Positions 13,031 through 24,960 are shown, numbered from the stretch's first letter. The stretch: 26,331 bases of DNA from JARRNJ01 sp037385045 (GCA_037385045.1 JARRNJ010000028.1:1-26331), one strand, 5' to 3'. Notes: a model not told the origin generated them from the sequence alone. Numbers and translations are program-made.

Positions 13031-15899
13031 GTTGCCACTGCAGTAAGGCCACCGGAAAACTCGTCAGTATCTTCGCCATTTCCAACGTCCCGTTACTGCC
13101 TATGGCGATGGTCTCGCCGGTCAATACGTTGTAGCAGTATCCCCGCATCCATTCGGGCAGCCCCAGGTGCGTGTCGCCCCAGACGTCCGCTCCCAGCGGC
13201 GGTTCCACGGCCCCATCGGTGAGGTTCATACACCAGCGCGGCGCCGCCACCAGTGCCGCATGGTCGTCCCGGCGCCGGATGAAGGCGCAGACGTGTTCCG
13301 ATCTGGCTCCGTCGGCCGTAACCGGGAGATAGTCACCGGCCGTAAACAGTTCCGGGTGGGCCTTGCGCAAGGCCAGCCCCTTCCAGGCGAGGTAGAGCTT
13401 GGCGCGCCCGTCGGCAAGACGATTGAGCAGGCCGCGCACGGCGGGAGCCAGCGGAACCGCCGCACCAAGCTGCTGCTGCAGCTCCTGCAGCACACGCTGG
13501 CGCCGGGCATAATCCACGGAGCGGCGGTTATCCGGATCGACCAGAGTGAAACGCCAAAGCTCGCTGCCCTGATACAGATCCGGGACCCCGGGTGAGGTCA
13601 GTTTGAGCGCCAGCTGGGAAAGGGAATTGAGCATGCCGAACCAGGCGACCTGCTGCTGGAACGCCACGAAATCATCCAGGAACCGGTTGCGGTGCAGCCG
13701 TCCCAGGGTTGCGCCGACGAATGCGCGCGTCGCATCCTCGTAGGCTTCATCGGGTGTGATCCACGAGGTATGGATCTTGGCCTCGCGCAGTGCCTTGAGC
13801 ATGTAGTCGTCGATACGCTGGCGCAGCTGTGCGAGGCCGGCTTCGGTCGGCGGGTCCAGGGGCCAGAGTCCCAGCAGCGTTTGGTAGAAGAGATATTCGT
13901 CATTGCGCGACGGGGCCGTCCGTCCATCCAGATTGCGGCGGCGGGTGCGGTTCAACCGGCTCCAGCGCGCCAGATGGCGGCGCCAGAGGTCCGGCATTTC
14001 GCTCAACACGTTGAGACGGGCGCGCACGTCTTCGCCGCGCTTGCTGTCGTGGGTGGAGGTGCTGAGCATGGCCAGCGGCCAGCGGCGGGCCCGCTCGCTG
14101 TTGATGTAGTGGAAGGCCTGCAGTGAAACGCCGAACGTATCGGGGTCGCCGCCCACCTCGTTGAGGGAGACCAGACGGTTGTAACGATAGAACGCCGTGT
14201 CTTCGAGCCCCTTGGCCATCACCGGCGACGTGTACTGCTGAAAACTGCCTGCAAACTGAACCACTTTCGCGCAGAGTTCGGCTGGGTATTCATCGAGGTT
14301 CTCCAGACTGAGAATGCGGTGGATGAAGTCAAACGTGAAACGATCCGCGGCGGGGCTGCGTTTGCGAGCCTGGGCCAGCGCCCAACGGATGTAGTCGCGG
14401 TCCACGGCGCTGCCGTCGCGCGGGCTGACATAAGTGCGATACACGGGAAAGCACGCCACCACTTCGGTCAGGGCATTGCGCAGACCCATGAGGGTGAAAT
14501 CGCGGGTGTGGCGGTCGGCCTGGGCGATGGCGTTGAGCAGATTGGCCAGCACCGACAGCTCGCCGGACAGCTGGGTGCGCATGATCAGCTTCTTGCAGTG
14601 ATAGATGATTTCCTCGAACGGTGCCCGGTTTCCGGTGAAACGGGCGTAAAGCGCGGTCAGAGCGCGCTGGCCGGCGGGGTCGACAAACAGACCGTTAACG
14701 GCGTGGGAGAAGTCGTAGCCGGTAGTTCCCGACACCGGCCAGGTTTCAGGGAGGCGTTCGTGGGTCGCCAGAATCTTCTCCACCACGACGTAGGTCTCGC
14801 TCGGTTTGCCGGCGGCCTCTGCCGGGGCGTCGGCGAGCAGCGCCTGCAAGTCCACCAGATATTGTCGCGGGTCGTACAGGCCGTCGGGATGGTCGACGCG
14901 CAGCCCGTCGACCTGGCCTTCGCGCACCAGACGGGCGATCAGGCCATGGGTGGCGCGCAGGGCCTGCGGGTTCTCCATGCGCAGGGCCGCGAGCTCGTTG
15001 ATGTCGAAAAAGCGCCGGTAGTTGATCTCATCGCGCGCCACCTGCCAGTAGGACAGGCGGTAGGCTTGTTGCTCGAGCAACCAGTGCAGGTCATCGAAGC
15101 TCGCCGGGTCGCCGGCGGCACCGTTGACGGCGGCCACACGCCGGCGGATATGCTCGGCCACTCCGTGGACCGTGTCCGCCAACTGGGCCAGACGCTGCTT
15201 GTATTCGCCGGCGGCTGTCGGGCGTGCGTCGTGGCCTGGTGCCCGGGAGGGGAGCTTTGTCAGTGCGTCGGTCAGGCGTTGGAATTCCTCCTTCGCGTGG
15301 TGTGGCATCGTGTCGGCGGATGCGCTGTCAGGCAGCCGGCTCAGGATCACCGGATAGGTGGCCGGATCGATGGGAAACCGGTGCTCATGATAATAAACGC
15401 TGAATTCGCCGCAGTCCGGGTCGAAACGCAGCTTCAGGTCGGCGGCTTCCAGGACCTTGCCGTAGTGGTCGCCCAGGAACGGCAGCAGCACCTTGCCCGT
15501 CAGTTCCGGCTTTTCCGGTTTCCAGTCGATGTCGAAGTAGGCCGCGAAGGGCGACGCCTGGCCGTGTTCGAGAACGCTCAGCCACCATTGGTTGTCGTCA
15601 CCGCCCACCCCCATGTGGTTGGGCACGATATCGAGTATCTGTCCCATTCCATGGCGGTGCAGGGCCTCGATCATTGCCCGATAGGATTCGGCGTCGCCAA
15701 TTTCCGGGTTCAACGCTCCGTGGTCGACGATGTCGTAACCATGCAGGCTGCCGGTACGCGCTTTCAGGTATGGAGAGGCGTAGATGTGGCTGATGCCGAG
15801 GGCGTGAAGGTAGGGGATCAGCGCCGTGGCGTCGGCAAAGGTGAAGTCCCGGTTGAACTGCAACCGGTAGGTGCAGCGCAGTTCCGGGCGATCCTTCAT
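13023..15899 (-). CDS. treY: malto-oligosyltrehalose synthase TreY
   Basis: A 958-aa GH13 enzyme that converts the reducing-end maltose unit of a maltodextrin into a terminal trehalosyl unit. Recognisable parts: CTYRLQFNRDFTFADA and YLHALGISHIYASPYLKAR at the N-terminus, LDIVPNHMGVG, the catalytic region GLRVDHPDGLYDP, the acid residue in YVVVEKIL, SGTTGYDF, then STHDSKRGEDVRAR and the C-terminal PGVPDLYQGSELW. Length is usual for TreY. ATG at 15899 overlaps the treZ stop (ATGA), which sets the start; a 14-residue upstream extension is rejected. It is the last gene of the leftward operon and ends in an eight-base overlap with the convergent double-receiver gene. Confidence 0.96.
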   Translation of the reverse strand: MKDRPELRCTYRLQFNRDFTFADATALIPYLHALGISHIYASPYLKARTGSLHGYDIVDHGALNPEIGDAESYRAMIEALHRHGMGQILDIVPNHMGVGGDDNQWWLSVLEHGQASPFAAYFDIDWKPEKPELTGKVLLPFLGDHYGKVLEAADLKLRFDPDCGEFSVYYHEHRFPIDPATYPVILSRLPDSASADTMPHHAKEEFQRLTDALTKLPSRAPGHDARPTAAGEYKQRLAQLADTVHGVAEHIRRRVAAVNGAAGDPASFDDLHWLLEQQAYRLSYWQVARDEINYRRFFDINELAALRMENPQALRATHGLIARLVREGQVDGLRVDHPDGLYDPRQYLVDLQALLADAPAEAAGKPSETYVVVEKILATHERLPETWPVSGTTGYDFSHAVNGLFVDPAGQRALTALYARFTGNRAPFEEIIYHCKKLIMRTQLSGELSVLANLLNAIAQADRHTRDFTLMGLRNALTEVVACFPVYRTYVSPRDGSAVDRDYIRWALAQARKRSPAADRFTFDFIHRILSLENLDEYPAELCAKVVQFAGSFQQYTSPVMAKGLEDTAFYRYNRLVSLNEVGGDPDTFGVSLQAFHYINSERARRWPLAMLSTSTHDSKRGEDVRARLNVLSEMPDLWRRHLARWSRLNRTRRRNLDGRTAPSRNDEYLFYQTLLGLWPLDPPTEAGLAQLRQRIDDYMLKALREAKIHTSWITPDEAYEDATRAFVGATLGRLHRNRFLDDFVAFQQQVAWFGMLNSLSQLALKLTSPGVPDLYQGSELWRFTLVDPDNRRSVDYARRQRVLQELQQQLGAAVPLAPAVRGLLNRLADGRAKLYLAWKGLALRKAHPELFTAGDYLPVTADGARSEHVCAFIRRRDDHAALVAAPRWCMNLTDGAVEPPLGADVWGDTHLGLPEWMRGYCYNVLTGETIAIGSNGTLEMAKILTSFPVALLQWQLT

Positions 15900-17742
15900 G
15901 TGCCCGGGCCGGGTGCTGCCAACAGCCACATTGCCGACCACGGCGGCATCGACACGCCGGCGCCCGGCGGCGGGATTGAGTCCGGCTCGGCGACCAGGAC
16001 GCGGCCCGCTGGCGCCTCGCCGGTGTCAACGGCCTCGGGACCTAGGTTGGCAACCAACGTCAGGCACCCTTCGGGATCTATTGGCCAGTCCACGCGAAGG
16101 CCGCTGCCGGCGTGGGTGCTCCACTGCGCCTCCCCGCACCGAAGCACGGGCAACAGCGGTACAATCGACTGGCGGCGGATCTGCAACAGGCGTTGGTGGA
16201 ACCGCAGCCATTCGGCATGGGATGTTTGGTCCAGTTCGCTCCAGTCGAGCCGGGCCGCCTTGAAGGTGGTGGTGGCATTGGGGTCGGGTATCCGCTGTAG
16301 TGCGTCAGGGTCACTGAACTCGGGAAAGCGGGTAAATTCCCGTCGCCGGCCTTCGGTGACTTGGTCGGCCAGGTCCGGGCCGAAATCACAGAAAAAGGGA
16401 AACGGGCTGGCAGCCGCCCATTCCTGGCCCATGAACAGCAGCGGCGGCGCCGGCGCCAGCAACAGTACTGCGGTCGCCGCACGTACCGCCCGGCCGTCGG
16501 TCAGTCGGGTGATCCGCTCGCCGAAGGCGCGGTTGCCGATCTGGTCGTGATTCTGGAGAAAGCTGACGAAGGCCGACGCCGGCAGGTGCGCGCTCGGCTC
16601 GCCGCGCGCCTGGTGATCCCGGTAGGCGGAAGCTTCCCCCTGGTAGGCGAACCCTTCGGCAAGGCAGCGGCCCAGGTGGCGTAAGGGTGCATCGGCGTAG
16701 TCCATGTAGTAGCCGCGTTGTTCCCCGGTCAGCAGCACGTGCAGTGCATGGTGTATGTCGTCGTTCCACTGCGCGGTATACCAGCGTGCGTCGCCGTTGG
16801 GCTGGCGCGCCAGGAAATGGGCGGCATTGTGATCGTTTTCCAACACCAGATGCACCCGTCGTTCCCGGCGCAGATTGCGCTGCACCGCTTCGGCGATGGC
16901 CGTGACGATGTCCGGCTGCGAGTCGTCGGCGATGGCGTGCACCGCGTCCAGGCGCAAACCGTCGATGTTGAACTCCTCCAGCCAGTACAACGCATTGTGG
17001 ATGAAGAACTGGCGGACCCAGGTGCTGTCGTCCCCGTCGAAATTGATGGCGGCGCCCCAGGGAGTATGATGGCGCTGGCTGAAGAACGCTTCGGCATAGG
17101 TGTGCAGATAATTGCCTTCGGGGCCGAAATGGTTGTACACCACGTCCAGGAACACCATCAGTCCGCGCCGGTGGGCCGCCTGCACGAATCGCTTGAGGTC
17201 CTCCGGCGTGCCGTATCGGCGTGCCGGCGCGAAGGGCAGCACGCCGTCATATCCCCAGTTGCGGCTTCCCGGAAATTCCGCAACGGGCATCAGCTCAATG
17301 GCAGTGGCGCCCAGGTCCGCGAGATGATCGAGGCGGTCGACTGCCGCGCCAAACGTGCCCTCGGGGGTGAACGTGCCCACATGCAGTTCGTAGACAACGG
17401 CACCTTCCCACGGAGGTGTCTGCCACTGGCCGTCGGTCCAGAGCCACGCCTGCGGGTCGATGACTTGGCTGTGCCCGTGCACGCCGGTGGGCTGGGAGCG
17501 GGCGGCGGGGTCGGGCACCTGGAGGCCATTGACCTGGAAGCGGTAGTACGAGCCGACGCTGGCCAGCTCCGTTACCAACCCGAACCAGCCTTCCGGCTCG
17601 GCTGCCATGGCGACCGTGGCCTCGCTGGCGCCGACCCCGATGCACACGTCGACCTCGCTGGCTCCCGGGGCCCAAAGCCGGAAGCGAATGCGTCCGTCGG
17701 CGAGAATCTCGGTGCCGAACGGCATGCGGTGCCGGCGCCGGG

Positions 17743-17746
<4 letters not shown>
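15896..17746 (-). CDS. treZ: malto-oligosyltrehalose trehalohydrolase TreZ
   Basis: A 616-aa GH13 enzyme that cleaves free trehalose from the maltooligosyl trehalose made by TreY. The N-terminal carbohydrate-binding-like domain has IRFRLWAPGASEVDV. The catalytic barrel shows YELHVGTFTPEGTF, GYDGVLPFAPARRYGTP, VFLDVVYNHFGPEGNYL, nucleophile region GLRLDAVHAI, general acid in LVLENDHN, and FLQNHDQIGNR, then LLFMGQEWAA. All catalytic positions appear present. The GTG at 17746 overlaps the stop of the upstream debranching-enzyme gene; an ATG at 17725 would also serve. Confidence 0.96.
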
Positions 17747-19893
<2,147 letters not shown>

Positions 19894-19989
19894 AGTATCT
19901 CTCGACAGATTATGCCGAATCCGGCACGCCGCAGCGCTTTGTGGTTACGGTCGGGAACACGGGCGCAGGGCGGCAGGAAGTCGGCGGAC

Positions 19990-21228
19990 TTATCCCAATT
20001 CGATTCGATCCCTGGCGCCGTGCAGCAGCCCGACCATGAGCGTCATATACTCGCGCAGCTGGCGCGTAACAAGGAAGTTGTCACGAACGAAATCCCTGGC
20101 TTTGGTACCCATTTCACCCACCAGTTCCGGCTGGTGCAGCAGGTAGCGCGTGCGCAGCGCCGCCCCCTCGGGCGTGTTGACCAGAAACCCGGTATGGTGG
20201 TCCACCACCTGCAGGCGGATGCCGCCGACGTCGCCGCCGATGACCGGTTTGCCTTTCCACATGGCCTCGGTGACAGTCAACCCGAACCCCTCACGCAGGG
20301 ACTTCTGTATCACAATGTCGGCGGCCCGTTGCAGGGCGTTGATGGTGCGATGAGCGTCGGGCGGCAGCTGCAGCACATGCACGTCCGGGCTTTCGGCCGC
20401 GGCGGCGTGCACCTCCTGCAACACCGTCTCGCCTTCGGGGTCGTCGGTGGCACCGCCGCCGGCGAGCACCAACTGCAGGGCCGGAACGAATCGCCGGGTC
20501 ATCTGGAATGCGCGAATCACGCCGACCGGGTCCTTGAAGCGGTCAAAACGCGACACCTGGACGATCAACGGCCGCTCCGGGTCGATGCCGAAGCGGTTGA
20601 ACACGGCCTGGACCTCCTCATCCGGCAACTCCATGTTCTTCTCGCTCAGGGGATCGATGCTCGGCGGAATGATGTATTCCCGATGCGGCAGCGCCTGGGC
20701 GAACGTGGCGAGCGAGAACACGCTGGCATCGTAGCCGGCGACGAAGTTGCGCAGATACTTCCATACCGGACGGTAGGGGTGGCTCGCGTCGATATGGCAG
20801 CGCCAGATCCACTTGCCCCGCCGCTGGTCGCATAAACTCAGCAGCGCCGCCGGTTGCGGGTCGTGGATGACCACGAAGTCGGCATCCTGCAGCATCGGAC
20901 GCAGGCGTTCGGCGTTGTCGGCGTTGGTCTGCTCATACACCCGGAGCAGACTGTCGCTGATCGGCGCGCGGTTGCCCTGCAGCGCGTTGTGCATGCTTTT
21001 CGTGCAGTCATAGAACTCGGCGGTACCGGTCACCACTTCCCACTGGGTATCGATGCCGAGCTCATTCATGAGCGGCACCAGTTTGGTGAGGATTTCCGCC
21101 ACGCCACCCCCGACGCGGGTGGAGTTGACATGCACCACGCGCTTTTGCCGCAGCGGTTCCGCGAGCTGGCGCAGATGGTCAATGACGTCCGCGCCGGCAA
21201 CCTCGGCGTATTCGTCGAGCATGGTCAT
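19990..21228 (-). CDS. treT: trehalose synthase TreT-type glycosyltransferase (GT4)
   Basis: A 412-aa GT4 glycosyltransferase. The N-terminal VVHVNSTRVGGGVAEILTKL is the typical TreT-type loop; later come WIWRCHIDASHPYRP, IIPPSIDPLSEKN, VQVSRFDRFKDPVGVI, and the GT4 donor-binding region SLREGFGLTVTEAMWKGKPV followed by GGDVGGIRLQV. TreT makes trehalose from nucleotide-glucose and glucose in one step. Such a function is a separate route from TreYZ, whose genes follow in the same direction. The ATG at 21228 overlaps the stop of the upstream DUF5752-like gene, so the longer ORF start is rejected. Without biochemistry, a related specificity (other glucosyl disaccharide) cannot be excluded. Confidence 0.88.
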   Translation of the reverse strand: MTMLDEYAEVAGADVIDHLRQLAEPLRQKRVVHVNSTRVGGGVAEILTKLVPLMNELGIDTQWEVVTGTAEFYDCTKSMHNALQGNRAPISDSLLRVYEQTNADNAERLRPMLQDADFVVIHDPQPAALLSLCDQRRGKWIWRCHIDASHPYRPVWKYLRNFVAGYDASVFSLATFAQALPHREYIIPPSIDPLSEKNMELPDEEVQAVFNRFGIDPERPLIVQVSRFDRFKDPVGVIRAFQMTRRFVPALQLVLAGGGATDDPEGETVLQEVHAAAAESPDVHVLQLPPDAHRTINALQRAADIVIQKSLREGFGLTVTEAMWKGKPVIGGDVGGIRLQVVDHHTGFLVNTPEGAALRTRYLLHQPELVGEMGTKARDFVRDNFLVTRQLREYMTLMVGLLHGARDRIELG

Positions 21229-21917
21229 CAAGCGTTCTCCGGAAAGCAGTCGCTGAACGCCGCGGCGATCTGCTCCCTCAGCTCGGCCAGGTTGCCGAAA
21301 TAGGGATCGATGGCGCCAAGCCGTTCCAGCAGTGACGTGTACCGGCCGTCCAACGATGCCAACCAGGCGCTGAAATCGTTGCGGCCGCCGTCCATGCGCC
21401 GGCGCGCGTCGATGAAGTGATAGAAAATGCTGCTGGTGGACAGGTGGCGGACCAGTTCCGCCAGTTCCCGCGGGTGGTCGAGCCGCCTGTGGGTGTCGAA
21501 CACCACGATCTGGGAGTGGATGAATTCGAACGCCGGCACGGCCCGGTTCCATGCGAGGGTTTCGCTCTCGTCCAGACGCTCTTCGACGATGTCCACCACC
21601 TCCCTGCGCAGCGCCTCCAGCTCATGAAAATCGGTGGGGTCGATCACGGCCAGGCGTTCGGCCAGTGGCGCGTCGTGCAGGCCGTGGCGGGCCCAGGAGG
21701 CGAAATCATTGTTGTATTCGCGCTCCTCGAAGCGGGCCTGGAGCAAGCCGCCCCAGAAATGGTAATAAATGCATCCCGGATCAACCATCTGCAGCCCGTC
21801 ACGCAACTCCGGCAGGGTCGAGGCCTTCTTGCCGGTGGCGATGGCGATCAGGGCGCAGTCCTTGACTGCAAATTGGTTACCATTGGCCTTGTCGGCGCCC
21901 GATTCAACCGCTGGCAT
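21228..21917 (-). CDS. DUF5752-family protein next to treT
   Basis: A 229-aa soluble protein of a family I recognise as DUF5752, which often neighbours GT4 trehalose synthase genes. It appears to be a duplicated helical domain: GCIYYHFWGGLLQARFEE followed by NDFASWARHGLHD, and later SSIFYHFIDARRRMDGGRND with FSAWLASLDGRY, the two halves sharing a (I)-F/Y-Y-H-F ... N-D-F-(A/S)-x-W pattern. There are no catalytic motifs of known enzymes. Start at 21917 (MPAVESGADK) chosen because GGAGAG lies seven bases before it; a 16-residue extension to 21965 is less likely. Stop overlaps the treT start, so it is co-translated with treT and may be its partner or regulator. Confidence 0.8.
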   Translation of the reverse strand: MPAVESGADKANGNQFAVKDCALIAIATGKKASTLPELRDGLQMVDPGCIYYHFWGGLLQARFEEREYNNDFASWARHGLHDAPLAERLAVIDPTDFHELEALRREVVDIVEERLDESETLAWNRAVPAFEFIHSQIVVFDTHRRLDHPRELAELVRHLSTSSIFYHFIDARRRMDGGRNDFSAWLASLDGRYTSLLERLGAIDPYFGNLAELREQIAAAFSDCFPENA

Positions 21918-22261
21918 AGGCACTCTCCGCTGGGGACGTATCTTCCGGATTTGAGTCGCCGGCAATGCCCGGAATTTCCGCCGGACGCTACGGACCGGAC
22001 TCGGCCCGTATCTTCAGTCTAGACACTGGTCCGGCGTTCGCATGGGCTTCGGCGAGGCACTGGAGTGGCCGCCCGGCAATGCGGGCATGCCGGGTTGGGG
22101 GTGGGGTCTCGAATTCGCCCTACAACGCCGGGACGGGCCGGTCGCCCGCTCGCCGTTGATCAAACAATGGCGCGAAATCTGCATGACTGCGGGGAGCAAC
22201 GATTGCCGGCGTCAAGTTGTTGACAATGCTGGTGGAAACGACAGCGAGTTCCTTGAGCACC
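21918..22261. other. divergent intergenic region between trehalose operon and amidase gene
   Basis: 344 bp with no convincing gene. It should hold the promoter of the leftward trehalose operon and that of the rightward amidase gene. Visible: CGTATCTTC twice (21937-21945 and 22007-22015), the palindrome GTCTAGAC (22017-22024), and a perfect -35 hexamer TTGACA (22220-22225) for which no good -10 was found 16-18 bp downstream. Each is weak by itself. Confidence 0.3.
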
Positions 22262-23536
22262 ATGAAGGCTAGGCGAATTTACGGATGGCTGGTGGCGTCC
22301 TGTTTGTGGGTCATGCCGCCGGCGGCCTTTGCGCAGCAGCGGATCGTCGGGATTGACGCCAATTGGAACGGGGCGGTGATCGAACTGGATGGACCGGTCC
22401 ATTACCATGCCTTTTCCATGCGTCACCCCGACCGGCTGGTGCTGGACATCGACAACGCCCGTCTGCGACAGGGACTGCTGTCGGTTGACGCTGTGACCGG
22501 TCCCCTGTTGCGGATCCGCAGCGCCCCGCGGCATCAAACCGACCAGCGTGTGGTTTTCGATCTGCGGCGGGCCGTGCATGCCCGGCTCGACAGCTACGAC
22601 GACCGCCATGGCAAGTATTACATTGCGGTGCGATTCGACGATGACGACGAGGGCCCTGCCGCCGGACCGCAGGGCACGCATCCGGTGAGGGATGCCGCCG
22701 CTGAGCCGTCTTGTGCCAATCCCGGACGACCGGGCCAGTTCGTGGTGGCGATCGATGCCGGGCACGGTGGCCGGGATACGGGCGCCATCGGCGTCGGCGG
22801 GGCGCGCGAAAAGGACATCGCCCTGCAGATCGCCTATCGCCTGCGGCAGGTGTTGCGCGACATGCCGGGCATTCATCCCGTGCTCACACGTGCCGGCGAT
22901 ACGTATATCCCGCTCAGAGAACGGTACCGTCGTGCGCAGGCCTGCGCGGCAGGCCTCCTGGTTTCGGTTCATACCGACTCCCTGCCCCATACGACGATCC
23001 GCGGTGCGTCGGTGTATGTGTATCCCCACTACGGCGCGGCGCCCGGACTGATGGCGGTGTCGGCCACGGGTGTCGACGGCGAGTCGGCGCTGATCGCGGC
23101 AGAGCGCAAGGCGCCCAGTTACGTAGCCGCATCGCTGATTCTGCACCGGCTGGGCGCCGCCACCGACTTGCTGCGCAGCAAGGTGCTGCGGCGGCATTTC
23201 ACGGTGCTGTCGTCGAATATTCCGTCGGTGCTGGTGGAAACCGGCTTCATTTCCGATGCGCAGGATGAGGCGGAGCTGACCGAGTCCCGTCATCAGCAGC
23301 AGTTGGCCGACGCGATCGCCGCCGGTGTACGCCAATATGTGGACGCCTATCGCCGTCGGGACCAAGTGCCCCGTCGTATCATTCACATCGCAGGCACCGG
23401 CGGCAGCCTGCGCGCACTGGCGCGGCGTTACGCGGTGAGCATGGATGCGTTGAGGACAGCCAATCCCCGTCTGCCGTCTGCGCTGCGGGCGGGTGACGTC
23501 ATGCACATTCCACTGGCGGCGGTACAAATGAACTGA
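22262..23536 (+). CDS. amiC: N-acetylmuramoyl-L-alanine amidase, AMIN-Amidase_3-LysM
   Basis: A 424-aa periplasmic zinc amidase that cuts the amide bond between MurNAc and the stem peptide during cell separation. Signal peptide ends near PPAAFAQQ. An AMIN domain (about residues 25-125, with HPDRLVLDIDNARL) is followed by Amidase_3: zinc-ligand motif AIDAGHGGRDTGAIG, second ligand in AREKDIAL, third in SVHTDS, and catalytic glutamate in VLVETGFISD. The C-terminal LysM-like region (GGSLRALARRYAVSMDALRTAN followed by HIPL) would bind peptidoglycan. The start at 22262 gives the signal peptide; a 15-residue upstream extension is less likely. All zinc-site residues seem present; the AmiC name reflects architecture only. 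Confidence 0.92.
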   Translation: MKARRIYGWLVASCLWVMPPAAFAQQRIVGIDANWNGAVIELDGPVHYHAFSMRHPDRLVLDIDNARLRQGLLSVDAVTGPLLRIRSAPRHQTDQRVVFDLRRAVHARLDSYDDRHGKYYIAVRFDDDDEGPAAGPQGTHPVRDAAAEPSCANPGRPGQFVVAIDAGHGGRDTGAIGVGGAREKDIALQIAYRLRQVLRDMPGIHPVLTRAGDTYIPLRERYRRAQACAAGLLVSVHTDSLPHTTIRGASVYVYPHYGAAPGLMAVSATGVDGESALIAAERKAPSYVAASLILHRLGAATDLLRSKVLRRHFTVLSSNIPSVLVETGFISDAQDEAELTESRHQQQLADAIAAGVRQYVDAYRRRDQVPRRIIHIAGTGGSLRALARRYAVSMDALRTANPRLPSALRAGDVMHIPLAAVQMN

Positions 23537-23705
23537 GCGTTCGACAGCGGCCGCGACAAAGATTCAGTTTATTACGACGTTCTAATATTGCTGCCACCAT
23601 TTCCGCTCGGACCTTTGGCTATACTATATTGGACTGCGGCAATTCCCCCGGCACGAGGGGAAATCACCGTCACTCCACATATAGCGCGGGCCGTCGTACA
23701 TTCCT
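23537..23705 (+). promoter_or_regulatory. upstream region of the RcoM-like gene with a possible -10 and a hairpin
   Basis: TATACT (23620-23625) and overlapping TATATT (23625-23630) are good -10 matches, but no matching -35 was found at 16-18 bp. A hairpin, TTCCCC (23643-23648) with GGGGAA (23657-23662), lies in the would-be leader. No Shine-Dalgarno sequence precedes the TTG start. Confidence 0.28.
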
Positions 23706-24428
23706 TTGGAATCGTTTCAACACAAGCTTCAGAAATTCGACCCCGGGATCGTCTGGCTCGACGGCAACAACCGCGTCGTCGCCATGAACGGGGTCGCCAG
23801 CCGCGTGCTTAGTGCCAACGTCGGCGAAGTTATCGGCACTGAAATCGTGCAACTGCATCCGGAGAAGAGCCGGGATAAGGTGCAGTTCGTGCTGGCCTCC
23901 TCAGGCTGTCCGGTGGAATCCCCGCCGCCCATGACCATGATGATCAACATCCCCGACCGGGTGTTGCTGATAAAAGTCTCCAAGATGTGGGGCGACGGCG
24001 GCATTACCGGCACCTGCATGGTGTTCTATGACCTGACCGACGTCACTACGAGCCCCATCGACGAGCACAGCAAACCGGCGCGGCTGCGCCAGCTGCTGAA
24101 GCTGCCCGTATTCCGCAAGGACAAGGTGGTGCTGCTCGATCTGGATGAGGTGGTGCACTTCAAGGCTGACGGGCATTACACGGGCGTGTTCACTGAACGG
24201 GAACGTTACTTGTGCAACCTGTCGCTCTCCGACCTCGAGACCCGTCTGGACGAAACCAAGTTCGTGCGCGTGCACCGCAGCCACATGATCAACCTGCAGT
24301 TCGCGTTCGCCTTCGAAAAAGTCGACGACCAGTGCTCCATCGTCATGATGGGCGATGACGAAGTGCACATTCCGGTCAGCCGCAGCAATGTGCACAGACT
24401 CAAGCTGATGTTTGGTCTGGCAACTTAG
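23706..24428 (+). CDS. rcoM: RcoM-like haem PAS-LytTR CO-responsive transcription regulator
   Basis: A 240-aa protein with an N-terminal PAS domain and a C-terminal LytTR DNA-binding domain (about 130-240, with VVLLDLDEVVHFKADGHYTG and VRVHRSHMINL). The PAS domain matches what is known of RcoM haem sensors: His51 in VQLHPEKSRDK, Cys68 in SSGCPVESPPP and Met78 in MTMMINIPDR. In B. xenovorans RcoM-2 the ligands are His74, Cys94 and Met104; the Cys-to-Met spacing of ten is kept here. CO replacing the methionine ligand switches the protein on. It is upstream of coxM and coxS, its expected targets. TTG at 23706 is the first start after an in-frame stop and keeps the family N-terminus FQHKLQKFDPGIVWLD; a later ATG at 23784 would remove it. 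Confidence 0.87.
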   Translation: MESFQHKLQKFDPGIVWLDGNNRVVAMNGVASRVLSANVGEVIGTEIVQLHPEKSRDKVQFVLASSGCPVESPPPMTMMINIPDRVLLIKVSKMWGDGGITGTCMVFYDLTDVTTSPIDEHSKPARLRQLLKLPVFRKDKVVLLDLDEVVHFKADGHYTGVFTERERYLCNLSLSDLETRLDETKFVRVHRSHMINLQFAFAFEKVDDQCSIVMMGDDEVHIPVSRSNVHRLKLMFGLAT

Positions 24429-24814
24429 CGGACACTAGCCCGTGGCGAGTGGCGCGGTCGCGAGGGCTTCCCTCGCCACTGCCCACTAATGAACGCAGAG
24501 TGGACTGGCGCGGCGCATGCAGCGCGCCAAAGCAGCGCCGACGTCTCTTCGCGCCTCGGGCCTTGACCGACCCAGGATGGCCTCACAACGAAACGGCGGA
24601 CGTGGGGCGTGCTGCGCCAGCCGCACCGCAGCCCAATACGCGGATGTGGCCGTCTTGTGTATTCGGAACCTCGCCCCCTCCGACGGCTCGCGGCGGCAAC
24701 TGTCCAGTGTACCTCTGCGCAAACTGCCTGCCGAAAGATGATACCCAGCGCGGTCTTCCTTCCGGCTGTCCAATGCTGCTGATCGCACACGCCGCCGGCG
24801 GCTGCGGCCGCCGC

Positions 24815-24840
24815 CATTAGCACTCGCCGATATGCTAATG
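24815..24840. promoter_or_regulatory. 8-bp inverted repeat, candidate operator upstream of coxM
   Basis: CATTAGCA (24815-24822) and TGCTAATG (24833-24840) are exact reverse complements separated by ten bases, about 92 bp before the coxM -35. It is the most AT-rich patch in a GC-rich stretch. Several such repeats are expected by chance in 26 kb, so support comes mainly from position. Confidence 0.35.
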
Positions 24841-24848
24841 CGCGCACG

Positions 24849-24931
24849 TTGGTGACCGTTCCGGGGCGCCAGCCATTTAGGCGCGCCGGCTGCCATCCAT
24901 GTGCCGATACCGGACCTTGGTGAACTGCCGG
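24849..24931 (+). promoter_or_regulatory. pair of TTGGTGA elements, candidate LytTR (RcoM) sites
   Basis: TTGGTGACCGTTCCGG (24849-24864) and TTGGTGAACTGCCGG (24917-24931) share a 7-base core and a CCGG end and are 68 bp apart on the same strand. The second abuts the -35 of the coxM promoter. LytTR proteins bind direct repeats, but published RcoM sites could not be compared here. Confidence 0.3.
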
Positions 24932-24960
24932 TTGAGGCACGCGGGCGCGTTCACTATACC
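24932..24960 (+). promoter_or_regulatory. sigma-70-like promoter of coxMS
   Basis: TTGAGG (24932-24937), a 17-bp spacer and TATACC (24955-24960). Both boxes match four of six or better at the ideal spacing. The transcript would start near 24967, about 68 bp before the coxM ATG. A candidate LytTR element lies directly upstream, as expected for an activated promoter. Confidence 0.55.

Noticed and set aside
14319..16550. A 743-codon plus-strand ORF opposite treY and treZ
   Set aside because: It spans the coupled ends of two well-recognised minus-strand enzymes, has no recognisable domain and its composition mirrors the antisense strand.
22220..22225. Perfect TTGACA -35 box before the amidase gene
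   Set aside because: No acceptable -10 hexamer occurs 16-18 bp downstream, so it is not called as a promoter.
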